In this document: piece by piece, positions 7,924-16,727 of the stretch | Numbering within the stretch: position 1 is the first letter of the stretch | Layout of the letters: each line of letters starts with the position of its first letter | NCBI RefSeq assembly: GCF_000444875.1 | Contig: NC_021985.1 | Location: 5,290,170 to 5,354,169, forward strand | DNA: 64,000 bases | Source of the DNA: Streptomyces collinus Tu 365 | GTDB lineage: Bacteria > Actinomycetota > Actinomycetes > Streptomycetales > Streptomycetaceae | Direction: 5' to 3' | Translations under genes and position numbers: made by a program | Notes under the pieces: generated by a model | The model's database searches: none | What the model saw: only the letters and a program-made list of their open reading frames with translations | What the model was told of the DNA's origin: nothing

Positions 7924-8361
7924 TCAGCAGGGCCGCTTGCGCAGCTCCATCACGTAGTCGTGGGGCGCCCCGGCGGACTCGGCGGCGTCCGCGACCTCGC
8001 CCAGGTAACGGGCCGAGGGCAGGCCGCCCTCGTAGGCGTTGAGGACGTACGTCCAGGCCGGCTCCTCGCCGTCCAGGGTGTGCACCCGCACCCGAGCGCG
8101 CCGGTAGATGCCGAGGCCGACGCCCTCCCACCGGTCCAGGGACTCCTCGTCCATGGGCGCGATGTCGTACAGGCCGACGAAGACCTGCTCGCCGGGCGCC
8201 TCGACGATCGTCGCCAGCGCGCCCTCCCAGCCGAGCTGCTCGCCGCCGAAGGTCAGCCGCCAGCCGTTCAGCCAGCCGATGGCGCGCAGCGGCGAGTGCG
8301 GGGCGCGGCGGGACATCAGGCGCGCGTCGAGGTTGCCGGCGTACGCGGCATAGAGCGACAT
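7924..8361 (-). CDS. Gamma-glutamylcyclotransferase-like protein
   Basis: 145 residues. Starts MSLYAAYAGNLDARLM, matching the Y-x-x-Y-x-x-N substrate-binding loop of the gamma-glutamylcyclotransferase/AIG2 fold, and has YDIAPMDEESLDRWEGVG where the family carries its acidic active-site region. The fold usually cyclises gamma-glutamyl amines to 5-oxoproline; the actual substrate here is unknown. The ATG at 8361 begins at the motif. It is divergent from the flavoprotein gene at 8458 with under 100 bases between, so the two promoters overlap. It lies 67 bases after the operator region of the purine nucleoside phosphorylase gene but is probably transcribed alone. Confidence 0.88.
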   Translation of the reverse strand: MSLYAAYAGNLDARLMSRRAPHSPLRAIGWLNGWRLTFGGEQLGWEGALATIVEAPGEQVFVGLYDIAPMDEESLDRWEGVGLGIYRRARVRVHTLDGEEPAWTYVLNAYEGGLPSARYLGEVADAAESAGAPHDYVMELRKRPC

Positions 8362-8457
8362 GGGGAGAGGGTACGGCAGCGGCGGCGGGCGTCCCCCGGG
8401 CGCCGGCGCCCGCCCGCCGCCGCCCCCGGGCAGTGGCACCTTGAAGCGTGCGGGACA

Positions 8458-9906
8458 ATGGGGTACGTGACTCGGATCGTGATCATCGGTGGCGGACCCG
8501 GCGGATACGAGGCGGCCCTGGTGGCCGCCCAGCTCGGCGCGGAGGTGACCGTCGTCGACTGCGACGGTCTGGGCGGAGCGTCGGTGCTGACCGACTGCGT
8601 GCCGTCGAAGACCCTTATCGCTACGGCCGAGGTGATGACCACCTTCGACTCCTCGTACGAGGAGCTGGGGATCATCGTCGCGGACGACACCCCGCCGCTG
8701 GAGCAGGCGGCCCGGGTGGTCGGCGTGGACCTGGGCAAGGTCAACCGACGGGTGAAGCGGCTCGCGCTCGCGCAGTCGCACGACATCACCGCCTCGGTCA
8801 CCCGCGCGGGCGCCCGCGTCATGCGCGGCCGCGGCCGGCTCGACGGCATGCAGGCCCTCGACGGCTCCCGCAAGGTCGTCGTCACCGCGGCCGACGGCAG
8901 CGAGGAGACCCTCACCGCCGACGCCGTCCTCCTCGCCACCGGCGGCCACCCGCGTGAGCTGCCCGACGCCCAGCCCGACGGCGAGCGCATCCTCAACTGG
9001 ACCCAGGTCTACGACCTCACCGAGCTGCCGGAGGAGCTGATCGTGGTCGGCTCCGGCGTCACCGGTGCCGAGTTCGCCGGCGCCTACCAGGCGCTGGGCT
9101 CCAAGGTCACCCTCGTCTCCTCCCGCGACCGGGTGCTGCCGGGCGAGGACCCGGACGCCGCCGCCGTGCTGGAGGACGTCTTCCGGCGCCGCGGCATGAA
9201 CGTCATGGCCCGCTCCCGCGCGCAGTCCGCCAAGCGCGTCGGCGACCGGGTCGAGGTGACGCTGGCCGACGGGCGCGTCATCACCGGCTCGCACTGCCTC
9301 ATGGCCGTCGGCGCCATCCCGAACAGCGCCGGGCTCGGCCTGGAGGAGGCCGGCGTCAAGGTGCGCGAGTCCGGGCACATCTGGACCGACAAGGTGTCCC
9401 GGACCACCGCTCCGGGCGTGTACGCGGCCGGCGACGTCACCGGCGTCTTCGCCCTGGCCTCGGTGGCGGCGATGCAGGGACGTATCGCCATGTACCACTT
9501 CCTCGGCGACGCGGTGGCCCCGCTGAACCTGAAGACCGTCTCCTCCAACGTCTTCACCGACCCCGAGATCGCCACCGTCGGCTACAGCCAGGCGGACGTC
9601 GACGCGGGCAAGATCGACGCCCGGGTGGTGAAGCTGCCCCTGCTCCGCAACCCGCGCGCCAAGATGCAGGGCATCCGGGACGGCTTCGTGAAGATCTTCT
9701 GCCGGCCGGGTACGGGCATCGTCGTGGGCGGTGTGGTGGTCGCGCCGCGCGCCTCGGAACTCATCCACCCGATCTCGATCGCCGTCGACAACAATCTGAC
9801 GGTCGAGCAGATCGCGAACGCCTTCACGGTGTACCCGTCCCTGTCGGGGTCGATCGCCGAGGTGGCACGGCAGTTGCACACGCGCAAGGCCGGCGCCGAG
9901 GCCTGA
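8458..9906 (+). CDS. LpdA-like NAD(P)H-quinone dehydrogenase (flavoprotein)
   Basis: 482 residues of the pyridine nucleotide-disulfide oxidoreductase family: FAD-binding TRIVIIGGGPGGYEAALVAA at the N-terminus, NAD(P)-binding VGSGVTGAEFAGAY in the middle, YAAGDVTGVFALASVAAMQG, and a dimerisation domain from about residue 350. The redox-active pair is not intact: where lipoamide dehydrogenase has GGTCxxxGC, this reads GGASVLTDCVPSK, so the first Cys is Ser. The mycobacterial LpdA (Rv3303c type) has the same change and reduces quinones rather than disulfides, so that activity is the best guess. ATG 8458 is used; the in-frame GTG at 8467 is an equally good start. Confidence 0.9.
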   Translation: MGYVTRIVIIGGGPGGYEAALVAAQLGAEVTVVDCDGLGGASVLTDCVPSKTLIATAEVMTTFDSSYEELGIIVADDTPPLEQAARVVGVDLGKVNRRVKRLALAQSHDITASVTRAGARVMRGRGRLDGMQALDGSRKVVVTAADGSEETLTADAVLLATGGHPRELPDAQPDGERILNWTQVYDLTELPEELIVVGSGVTGAEFAGAYQALGSKVTLVSSRDRVLPGEDPDAAAVLEDVFRRRGMNVMARSRAQSAKRVGDRVEVTLADGRVITGSHCLMAVGAIPNSAGLGLEEAGVKVRESGHIWTDKVSRTTAPGVYAAGDVTGVFALASVAAMQGRIAMYHFLGDAVAPLNLKTVSSNVFTDPEIATVGYSQADVDAGKIDARVVKLPLLRNPRAKMQGIRDGFVKIFCRPGTGIVVGGVVVAPRASELIHPISIAVDNNLTVEQIANAFTVYPSLSGSIAEVARQLHTRKAGAEA

Positions 9907-10074
9907 TCCCCGAAAGCCCGACTTCCCGCTGGTCACAGGGAGTTGTCGAGCATGCGTGCGGCATAGGCGGGGAGACTAGGCCCTATACCACTCCCCGCCC
10001 TGCCCTGCGAACAACTTCTGTTATTCGGCGCAAACTGCTGAAACCAGACGGTCGTTGGGGTTACTGTCAGTTTC

Positions 10075-10998
10075 GTGTTCGCTGCAGAACGTCGCCAATT
10101 GATCCTCGAAATGGTGCGAGCGAACGGGGCCGTGTCGCTCCGTGAACTCGCCCGCGTCGTCCAGACCTCCGAAGTGACCGTACGGCGGGACGTGCGCGCA
10201 CTGGAGGCAGAAGGACTCCTCGACCGCCGGCACGGCGGTGCGGTACTGCCGGGCGGGTTCACGCGGGAGTCCGGCTTTCCGCAGAAATCCCATCTCGCGA
10301 CCGCCGAGAAGACGGCCATCGCCGACCTCGCCGCGAGCCTCGTCGAAGAGGGCGAGGCCATCGTGGTCGGGGCGGGCACCACCACGCAGGAGCTGGCCCG
10401 CCGGCTCGCGCGGGTGCCCGGGCTGACCGTCGTCACCAACTCCCTGCTGGTGGCCCAGGCGCTGGCCCACGCCAACCGGGTGGAGGTCGTGATGACCGGC
10501 GGCACCCTGCGCGGCTCCAACTACGCCCTGGTCGGCTCCGGCGCCGAACAGTCCCTGCAGGGGCTGAGAGTGTCCAAGGCCTTCCTGTCGGGCAGCGGCC
10601 TGACCGCGGAGCGGGGCCTGTCCACGTCCAACATGCTCTCGGCGTCCGTCGACCGCGCCCTGGTGCAGGCCGCCGCCGAGGTGGTGGTCCTCGCCGACCA
10701 CACCAAGCTGGGCACGGACACGATGTTCCAGACGGTGCCGACCGACGTCATCACCCGACTGGTCACCGACGAGCCGCCCCCGCACGACGACCGCGCCGGC
10801 ACCGAGCTCCAGGCGCTCGCGGACCAGGGGGTGCAGATCGTCGTGGCCGGGGCGAGCAGCGCTCCGGGGGGTGAGCAGGTCCCGGCACGGCGTCCGCTGC
10901 CGGGGCCGCGACGGGGCCAGGGCGGACTGCGCGGGATGCTGGGCGAGCAGCCGGCCGGGGTCGAGCGGGGACGCGTCGCCGATCTGCGACGGCGCTAG
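10075..10998 (+). CDS. DeoR-family transcriptional regulator
   Basis: 307 residues: N-terminal DeoR helix-turn-helix (RRQLILEMVRANGAVSLRELARVVQTSEVTVRRDVRALEAEGLL), then the DeoR sensor domain that binds a phosphorylated sugar (VVGAGTTTQELARRL, VTNSLLVAQAL, VMTGGTLRGSNYALVG, FLSGSGLTAERGLST, VLADHTKLG). The last about 50 residues are a Pro/Gly/Arg-rich tail outside the family. GTG start without Shine-Dalgarno; a -10-like TACTGT about 8 bases upstream suggests a leaderless transcript. As the only DeoR protein near deoC and punA it is the obvious candidate to bind their shared palindrome (inference). Confidence 0.93.
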   Translation: MFAAERRQLILEMVRANGAVSLRELARVVQTSEVTVRRDVRALEAEGLLDRRHGGAVLPGGFTRESGFPQKSHLATAEKTAIADLAASLVEEGEAIVVGAGTTTQELARRLARVPGLTVVTNSLLVAQALAHANRVEVVMTGGTLRGSNYALVGSGAEQSLQGLRVSKAFLSGSGLTAERGLSTSNMLSASVDRALVQAAAEVVVLADHTKLGTDTMFQTVPTDVITRLVTDEPPPHDDRAGTELQALADQGVQIVVAGASSAPGGEQVPARRPLPGPRRGQGGLRGMLGEQPAGVERGRVADLRRR

Positions 10999-11161
10999 CC
11001 GGACGCCCGACGGGCTTCTGCGGGCTGTCGGCGGGCTCCCGGGGCGCCTGACGCCGTACGGGCCGGATGCCCCGGCGGCAGCGGGCTCCCGGTGATGGCC
11101 CGCGCGGTTCCCCGCTTCCGCTTCCGCTACGACGGCTGCCGTACCGGGCCGCGCAAGGCGA

Positions 11162-11191
11162 ACGCCCGGCAGACGATGGTCCACCGGGCGT
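11162..11191 (-). terminator. Probable terminator of accA2
   Basis: ACGCCCGG (11162-11169) pairs with CCGGGCGT (11184-11191), 19 bases beyond the accA2 stop. The 211-base gap 10999-11209 otherwise shows nothing I can name. Confidence 0.5.
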
Positions 11192-11209
11192 CGCGGGAGT
11201 GTCTCGCGG

Positions 11210-12982
11210 TCAGTCCTTGATCTCGCAGATCGCCGCGCCCGACGTGACCGACGCGCCGACCTCGAAGTTGAGGCCCTTGATGGTGCCCGCCTTGTGGGCG
11301 TTGAGGGGCTGCTCCATCTTCATGGCCTCCAGGACGACGACCAGGTCGCCCTCCTTGACCTCCTGGCCCTCCTCCACGGCGACCTTCACGATGGTGCCCT
11401 GCATCGGGGACGCCAGGGTGTCACCGGAGGCCACCGGGCCGGACTTCTTGGCCGCGCGCCGCTTCGGCTTGGCGCCGGCGGCCAGGCCGGTACGGGCCAG
11501 GGACATGCCGAGCGAGGACGGGAGGGAGACCTCCAGGCGCTTGCCGCCGACCTCGACGACGACCGTCTCGCGGCCCGTCTCCTCCTCCGCCTCGGCGTCG
11601 GCCGGGGCGGTGAAGGGCTTGATCTCGTTGACGAACTCGGTCTCGATCCACCGGGTGTGGACCTTGAACGGCTCGGCGGAGCCGGTCAGCTCCGGGGCGA
11701 ACGCCGGGTCCCTGACCACCACGCGGTGGAACGGGATCGCGGTGGCCATGCCCTCGACCTGGAACTCCTCCAGGGCGCGGGAGGCCCGCTCCAGGGCCTC
11801 CTTGCGGGTGCGGCCGGTGACGACGAGCTTGGCGAGCAGCGAGTCCCAGGCGGGGCCGATGACGCTGCCGGACTCCACGCCCGCGTCCAGGCGGACGCCC
11901 GGACCCGACGGCGGCTCGAAGGTGGTGACCGTGCCGGGAGCCGGGAGGAAGTTGCGCCCCGGGTCCTCGCCGTTGATCCGGAACTCGAACGAGTGTCCGC
12001 GCAGCTCCGGGTCGCCGTACCCCAGCTCCTCGCCGTCGGCGATGCGGAACATCTCGCGGACCAGGTCGATGCCGGCGACCTCCTCGGTCACCGGGTGCTC
12101 CACCTGGAGGCGGGTGTTCACCTCCAGGAAGGAGATCGTGCCGTCCTGGCCGACCAGGAACTCACAGGTGCCGGCGCCCTCGTAGCGGGCCTCCTTGAGG
12201 ATGGCCTTGGAGGCGCGGTACAGCTCGGCGACCTGCTCGTCGGAGAGGAACGGCGCGGGGGCCTCCTCGACCAGCTTCTGGTGGCGGCGCTGCAGCGAGC
12301 AGTCACGGGTGGAGACCACGACCACGTTGCCGTGCTTGTCGGCGAGGCACTGGGTCTCCACGTGACGCGGACGGTCCAGGTAGCGCTCGACGAAGCACTC
12401 GCCGCGACCGAAGGCGGCGACCGCCTCGCGCACCGCGGAGTCGTACAGCTCCGGAACCTCTTCGAGGGTCCGGGCGACCTTCAGGCCGCGGCCACCACCA
12501 CCGAAGGCGGCCTTGATGGCGATCGGCAGGCCGTGCTCCTCGGCGAAGGCGACGACCTCCTCGGCACCGCTCACCGGGTCGGGCGTACCCGCCACCAGCG
12601 GGGCGCCGGCCCGCTGCGCGATGTGCCGGGCGGCGACCTTGTCACCCAGGTCGCGGATGGCCTGCGGCGGCGGGCCGATCCAGTTCAGGCCCGCGTCCAG
12701 GACCGCCTGGGCGAACTCGGCGTTCTCCGAGAGGAAGCCGTAGCCCGGGTGGATGGCGTCCGCGCCCGACTCACGGGCGGCGTTCAGCACCTTCTCGATG
12801 TCCAGATAGCTGGTCGCCGGAGTGTCACCGCCCAGGGCGAACGCCTCATCCGCGGCGCGGACATGCAGAGCGTCCCGGTCCGGGTCGGCGTATACGGCCA
12901 CGCTCGCGATCCCGGCGTCCCGGCAGGCCCGGGCCACGCGGACAGCGATTTCGCCACGGTTGGCGATGAGCACCTTGCGCAC
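11210..12982 (-). CDS. accA2: Acyl-CoA carboxylase alpha subunit (biotin carboxylase plus biotin carrier)
   Basis: 590 residues, the size of Streptomyces AccA1/AccA2. N-terminal biotin carboxylase (VRKVLIANRGEIAVRVARACRDAG; ATP-grasp loop AFGGGGRGLKVA; FLEVNTRLQVEHPVTE) and, after a linker rich in Glu and Lys, a biotinyl domain ending LVVVLEAMKMEQPLNAHKAG in which the Lys of AMKM is biotinylated. It carboxylates its own biotin for transfer by the beta subunits (AccB/PccB) to acetyl- or propionyl-CoA, feeding fatty acid and polyketide synthesis. The GTG start follows a near-perfect AAGGAGGGAG at 8 bases, so high expression is likely. The partner genes pccB, pccE and birA lie 2-5 kb away. Confidence 0.97.
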   Translation of the reverse strand: MRKVLIANRGEIAVRVARACRDAGIASVAVYADPDRDALHVRAADEAFALGGDTPATSYLDIEKVLNAARESGADAIHPGYGFLSENAEFAQAVLDAGLNWIGPPPQAIRDLGDKVAARHIAQRAGAPLVAGTPDPVSGAEEVVAFAEEHGLPIAIKAAFGGGGRGLKVARTLEEVPELYDSAVREAVAAFGRGECFVERYLDRPRHVETQCLADKHGNVVVVSTRDCSLQRRHQKLVEEAPAPFLSDEQVAELYRASKAILKEARYEGAGTCEFLVGQDGTISFLEVNTRLQVEHPVTEEVAGIDLVREMFRIADGEELGYGDPELRGHSFEFRINGEDPGRNFLPAPGTVTTFEPPSGPGVRLDAGVESGSVIGPAWDSLLAKLVVTGRTRKEALERASRALEEFQVEGMATAIPFHRVVVRDPAFAPELTGSAEPFKVHTRWIETEFVNEIKPFTAPADAEAEEETGRETVVVEVGGKRLEVSLPSSLGMSLARTGLAAGAKPKRRAAKKSGPVASGDTLASPMQGTIVKVAVEEGQEVKEGDLVVVLEAMKMEQPLNAHKAGTIKGLNFEVGASVTSGAAICEIKD

Positions 12983-13356
12983 GATTGAGGCTCCCTCCTT
13001 GAAACAAGCCGAGTTTAGGGACTGCCGACACGGCACTACGACCCGTCCCCAATGGTGAGCTTCCCCACACGGAGCGTGATGCGGGGCTCGCCAGACCCGC
13101 GAAATCCCTTGTGCCGGCTCGGTACGCAGGACTCCTGCGGAAAACCCTATCCCCGTCGTGTGGTCAAGGTCTCTGTGAGAGCGTGCCGCGGGCCACTCCG
13201 TTTCTTTGTCGAGTCCCTACGAATGGCCCAATGATTCTTTGCCGCGGCCCGAACCCTTGTCCCCAGGTTTACCCGTTAGTAGCGTTCGCGATGACTCGAA
13301 CGTACTTCAGGTAACAGCAGCTCGGTCGAGCTGCGGTCGAAGGTGGGTGGGGGCCG
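12983..13356. promoter_or_regulatory. Divergent intergenic region with a 16-bp palindrome
   Basis: 374 bases between accA2 (minus) and a membrane-protein gene (plus). Base composition is less GC-rich than the flanking genes, consistent with promoters. CAGCTCG-GT-CGAGCTG at 13318-13333 is a perfect 7-bp-arm palindrome ending 23 bases before the GTG at 13357, placed like an operator. I see no convincing small gene here. Confidence 0.5.
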
Positions 13357-13944
13357 GTGGTGCGCAGACCGGTGGCATGGGTCGTGGCGGTCGTGCTCCT
13401 GACGGAGGCGTTCGTGATCGCCGCGCTGAACTGGTTCCTCGGAGTGGTCGTGGACCGCCAGAAGATGTCCCTGGCCGGTCTCGACCCGGACGTCATGTCG
13501 ACGTCGTCGAAGATCGGCGGCCTCGTCTTCGGCCTGTACTTCGCGCTGTGCGCCCTCGTGGCCCTGCTCGTCGCGATACGCAACCGGCCCCCCGCCGGCT
13601 TCGGCCGCATCCTGCTGATCAGCGTCGCGGTCGTGCACGGCCTGCTGGGCGCCTTCGCCTGGGGCCTGGTGGGCTGGACCGCCTTCGTGTTCATGGTGGT
13701 CGTGCTCGGCCTCGTCGTGCTGCTCCTGATGACGTACGACCGCGACGGCGGCCGGGAGTCGCAGGCCCCCGGCGGCGGGGCCGGGGACCAGGGCGGAGAG
13801 CCGCGGGCCGAGGCCGGGCCGGCCGCGGAGCCGGCCGGCCCGGCGCGGTCGCACGGCGGTGCGGACGAACCGCGGGACGGGGACGAGGGGCCGCAGGACT
13901 CCGTCCCCGCCCAGGTCACTCGGCCGGCGCCCACAACTCCGTGA
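13357..13944 (+). CDS. Membrane protein with Pro/Glu/Gly-rich cytoplasmic tail
   Basis: 195 residues. Four predicted membrane helices (about residues 5-29, 52-72, 82-100 and 104-124) followed by a hydrophilic tail of about 70 residues rich in Gly, Glu, Pro and Ala. The N-terminus RRPVAWVVAVVLLTEAFVIAALNWFLGVVVDRQ with the loop SLAGLDPDVMSTSSKIGG is the kind of small four-helix protein conserved next to acyl-CoA carboxylase genes in streptomycetes; function unknown. It is convergent with maf and their ends overlap by 29 bases. The start is a GTG-GTG pair at 13357/13360. Confidence 0.8.
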   Translation: MVRRPVAWVVAVVLLTEAFVIAALNWFLGVVVDRQKMSLAGLDPDVMSTSSKIGGLVFGLYFALCALVALLVAIRNRPPAGFGRILLISVAVVHGLLGAFAWGLVGWTAFVFMVVVLGLVVLLLMTYDRDGGRESQAPGGGAGDQGGEPRAEAGPAAEPAGPARSHGGADEPRDGDEGPQDSVPAQVTRPAPTTP

Positions 13945-14533
13945 TGCCCACGCCCAGTTGGGCCAGCAGCCGGCGCACCAGGGGCAGGCTGATGCCGATC
14001 ACGTTGCCGTGGTCGCCGTCGATGCCCTCGATGAACGGCGCCGAACGGCCGTCCAGGGTGAACGCTCCCGCCACGTAGAGGGGTTCGCCGGAGGCCACGT
14101 ACGCGGCGATCTCCTCGTCGCTGGGCTCGCCGAACCGGACGACGGTGGAGGCGGTCGCGGAGACGTACCGCTCGGCGACCGTGTCCCAGACGCAGTGCCC
14201 CGTCTGGAGCACTCCGGTGCGCCCGCGCATCGCCTTCCAGCGGGCGGTGGCCTCCTCGGCATCGGCGGGCTTGCCCAGCGCCCGCCCGTCCAGCTCCAGC
14301 ACCGAGTCGCAGCCGATCACCAGGGCGCCCTGCACCTCCGGCTTCGCCGCCACCACGGAGGCCTTGGCCTCGGCGAGGGCGAGCGCCAGTTCGGCCGGGG
14401 TGGGCGCGCTCACGGCGTCCTCGTCGACCCCGCTGACGATCACCTCGGGGGCGAGGCCCGCCTGGCGGAGCAGGCCGAGACGGGCGGGGGACTGGGAGGC
14501 GAGCACGAGGCGCCTGCGGGGCTTGGCAGTCAT
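13916..14533 (-). CDS. maf: Maf-family nucleoside triphosphate pyrophosphatase
   Basis: 205 residues. Opens with RRRLVLASQSPARLGLLRQAGL, the Maf signature, followed by the conserved acidic and Lys residues (VDEDAVS; LALAEAKASVVA; VIGCDSVLELDGRALGKPAD) and ends with GIDGDHGNVIGISLPLVRRLL. Maf proteins hydrolyse non-canonical or modified dNTP/UTP to the monophosphate, as house-cleaning enzymes. The last 29 bases overlap the end of the convergent membrane gene. It is the last member of a same-strand run with pccB, pccE and mmpB. Confidence 0.95.
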   Translation of the reverse strand: MTAKPRRRLVLASQSPARLGLLRQAGLAPEVIVSGVDEDAVSAPTPAELALALAEAKASVVAAKPEVQGALVIGCDSVLELDGRALGKPADAEEATARWKAMRGRTGVLQTGHCVWDTVAERYVSATASTVVRFGEPSDEEIAAYVASGEPLYVAGAFTLDGRSAPFIEGIDGDHGNVIGISLPLVRRLLAQLGVGITELWAPAE

Positions 14534-14565
14534 GCGGCCAGGTTAGTCACGCGGCGCCGCCCCAC

Positions 14566-14694
14566 TCACCTCAGACCGATCACGATCATCCCCAGCACCA
14601 TCGCGAGGGCCAGGACGAGACCGAGCCGCCGCAGCATCTCCTGCATGTCGCGCAGTTCGTCGGGCGGCTCGTTCTCGGGGTCTGACCACAGCAT
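14566..14694 (-). CDS. mmpB: Small membrane protein MmpB
   Basis: A 42-residue protein, too short for ordinary gene calls: an acidic head (MLWSDPENEPPDELRDMQEM), a basic hinge (LRRLG), and one membrane helix (LVLALAMVLGMIVIGL) ending in Arg. Start ATG at 14694, stop TGA at 14566-14568, 32 bases before maf. The sequence and its position between pccE and maf match the conserved streptomycete family labelled morphogenic membrane protein MmpB. Codon third positions are strongly GC. The role is not evident from sequence; the helix with a cytosolic acidic head suggests a regulator or adaptor at the membrane. Confidence 0.88.
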   Translation of the reverse strand: MLWSDPENEPPDELRDMQEMLRRLGLVLALAMVLGMIVIGLR

Positions 14695-14779
14695 GTCACC
14701 AGCGTGCGGCCTCGGCCGGGCGGGGCGCCTGAGTACCGGTACTCAGAAACTCGCGCCCCGCGCGGCGCGCCGCCGTGCG

Positions 14780-14989
14780 TCAGCTCGGCCAGTAGGTGCG
14801 GGTCCACGACGCCGGGCCGGGGCGCGGGACACGGTGCCCCGCGATCCGGGACGGGTCCGACCAGGAGTCCCGGGGGCCGGGCGCGCCGGGCGGCGTCATG
14901 GCCGCCGCCGCGGCGCGGGCGCGGACCACCGCCAGAGCGGCGGCCAGCTCCTCCGGGGTCGGGTTGCCACGTACGACCTTGATGTTCAT
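14780..14989 (-). CDS. pccE: Acyl-CoA carboxylase epsilon subunit
   Basis: 69 residues. MNIKVVRGNPTPEELAAALAVV is the hallmark of actinobacterial acyl-CoA carboxylase epsilon chains, and the C-terminus SRIAGHRVPRPGPASWTRTYWPS carries the family's conserved W-x-x-x-x-W element. Epsilon subunits bind the alpha and beta chains and stimulate activity. It lies 22 bases downstream of pccB on the same strand, so it is expressed with it. Confidence 0.94.
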   Translation of the reverse strand: MNIKVVRGNPTPEELAAALAVVRARAAAAAMTPPGAPGPRDSWSDPSRIAGHRVPRPGPASWTRTYWPS

Positions 14990-15011
14990 GAGCGCTCCAG
15001 GGTCCGCGGGC

Positions 15012-16616
15012 CTACAGGGGGATGTTGCCGTGCTTCTTCGGAGGCAGGGATTCCCGCTTGGTGCGCAGCTGACGCAGGCCGCGGACGATGTGGGCCCGGG
15101 TGTCGGACGGCATGATCACCGCGTCGACGTACCCGCGCTCGGCCGCCACGTAGGGGTTGAGCAGGGCGTCCTCGTACTCCTGGATCAGCCGAGCGCGCAC
15201 GGCCTCCAGGTCCTCGCCGTTCGCCTCGGCCTCCGCCAGGGTGCGGCGGTGCAGGATGTTGACCGCGCCCTGGGCGCCCATCACGGCGATCTGGGCGGTC
15301 GGCCAGGCCAGGTTCAGGTCGGCGCCCAGGTGCTTGGAGCCCATGACGTCGTAGGCACCGCCGAAGGCCTTGCGGGTGATCACCGTGATCAGCGGGACCG
15401 TGGCCTCCGCGTACGCGAAGATCAGCTTGGCGCCGCGGCGGATGATGCCGGTGTGCTCCTGGTCGACGCCCGGCAGGAAGCCCGGCACGTCCACGAAGGT
15501 GAGCACCGGGACGTTGAAGGCGTCGCAGGTGCGCACGAAGCGGGCCGCCTTCTCCGACGCGTCGATGTCCAGGCAGCCGGCGAACTGCATCGGCTGATTG
15601 GCGACAATGCCCACCGGGTGGCCCTCGACCCGGCCGAAACCGGTCACGATGTTCGGCGCGAAAAGAGCCTGTGTCTCGAAGAACTCGGCGTCATCCAGGA
15701 CGTGTTCGACCACCGTGCGGATGTCGTACGGCTGGTTCGCGCTGTCCGGCACGAGCGTGTCCAGCTCGCGGTCCTCGTCGGTGAGGGCGAGGTCCGCCTC
15801 CTCCGCGAAGACCGGGGGCTCGGAGAGGTTGTTCGACGGCAGGTACGACAGCAGCTGCTTGACGTACTCGATCGCGTCCTTCTCGTCGCCCGACATGTGG
15901 TGGGCCACGCCGGAGGTCGCGTTGTGCGTGCGGGCGCCGCCCAGCTCCTCGAAGCCGACGTCCTCGCCGGTGACGGTCTTGATGACGTCCGGGCCGGTGA
16001 TGAACATGTGCGAGGTCTGGTCCACCATCACCGTGAAGTCGGTGATGGCCGGCGAGTAGACCGCGCCGCCCGCGCAGGGGCCGACGACCAGGCTGATCTG
16101 CGGGATGACGCCCGAGGCGTGCGTGTTGCGGCGGAAGATCTCGCCGTAGGCGCCCAGGGAGGCCACGCCTTCCTGGATGCGGGCGCCGCCGGAGTCGTTG
16201 ATGCCGATGACCGGGCAGCCGGTCTTCAGCGCGAAGTCCATGACCTTGACGATCTTCTGGCCGTAGACCTCGCCGAGGGCACCGCCGAAGACGGTGAAGT
16301 CCTGCGAGAAGACCGCGACCGGACGGCCGTCGACCGTGCCGTAGCCGGTCACCACGCCGTCGCCGTACGGGCGGTTCTTCTCCAGGCCGAAGTTGGTGGA
16401 GCGGTGCTGGGCGAACTCGTCCAGCTCGACGAAGGAGTCCTCGTCGAGGAGGAGCTCGATCCGCTCACGGGCCGTCAGTTTGCCCTTGGCGTGCTGCTTC
16501 TCGACGGCGCGCTCCGAGCCGGCATGCGTCGCCTCATGGATGCGGCGCTGCAGATCCGCGAGTTTGCCCGCGGTCGTGTGAATGTCGATCTCGTGGCGCT
16601 CTTCCGGCTCGGACAT
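15012..16616 (-). CDS. pccB: Propionyl/acyl-CoA carboxylase beta subunit (carboxyltransferase)
   Basis: 534 residues of the carboxyltransferase family. N-terminal half: KGKLTARERIELLLDEDSFVELD, GYGTVDGRPVAVFSQDFTVFGGALGE and NDSGGARIQEGVASL (oxyanion hole for acyl-CoA). C-terminal half: VPVLTFVDVPGFLPGVDQE, ITVITRKAFGGAYDVMGSKHL (biotin pocket). It moves the carboxyl group from biotin on AccA to propionyl-CoA (or acetyl-CoA), giving methylmalonyl-CoA for polyketide and lipid synthesis. ATG 16616 follows AGGGAG; a TTG further up is not needed. Divergent from birA, whose product attaches the biotin used by this complex. Confidence 0.97.
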   Translation of the reverse strand: MSEPEERHEIDIHTTAGKLADLQRRIHEATHAGSERAVEKQHAKGKLTARERIELLLDEDSFVELDEFAQHRSTNFGLEKNRPYGDGVVTGYGTVDGRPVAVFSQDFTVFGGALGEVYGQKIVKVMDFALKTGCPVIGINDSGGARIQEGVASLGAYGEIFRRNTHASGVIPQISLVVGPCAGGAVYSPAITDFTVMVDQTSHMFITGPDVIKTVTGEDVGFEELGGARTHNATSGVAHHMSGDEKDAIEYVKQLLSYLPSNNLSEPPVFAEEADLALTDEDRELDTLVPDSANQPYDIRTVVEHVLDDAEFFETQALFAPNIVTGFGRVEGHPVGIVANQPMQFAGCLDIDASEKAARFVRTCDAFNVPVLTFVDVPGFLPGVDQEHTGIIRRGAKLIFAYAEATVPLITVITRKAFGGAYDVMGSKHLGADLNLAWPTAQIAVMGAQGAVNILHRRTLAEAEANGEDLEAVRARLIQEYEDALLNPYVAAERGYVDAVIMPSDTRAHIVRGLRQLRTKRESLPPKKHGNIPL

Positions 16617-16727
16617 CGGGATCGCGGCTCCCTGCCTGCTCAAAAGGGGGGACGGTTACTCATCCGTAGCGTAGTGGTGCGCCTCCGTGTCGGCAGTGCG
16701 GCGTTTCCCACACCTAGGGTGACTTGC

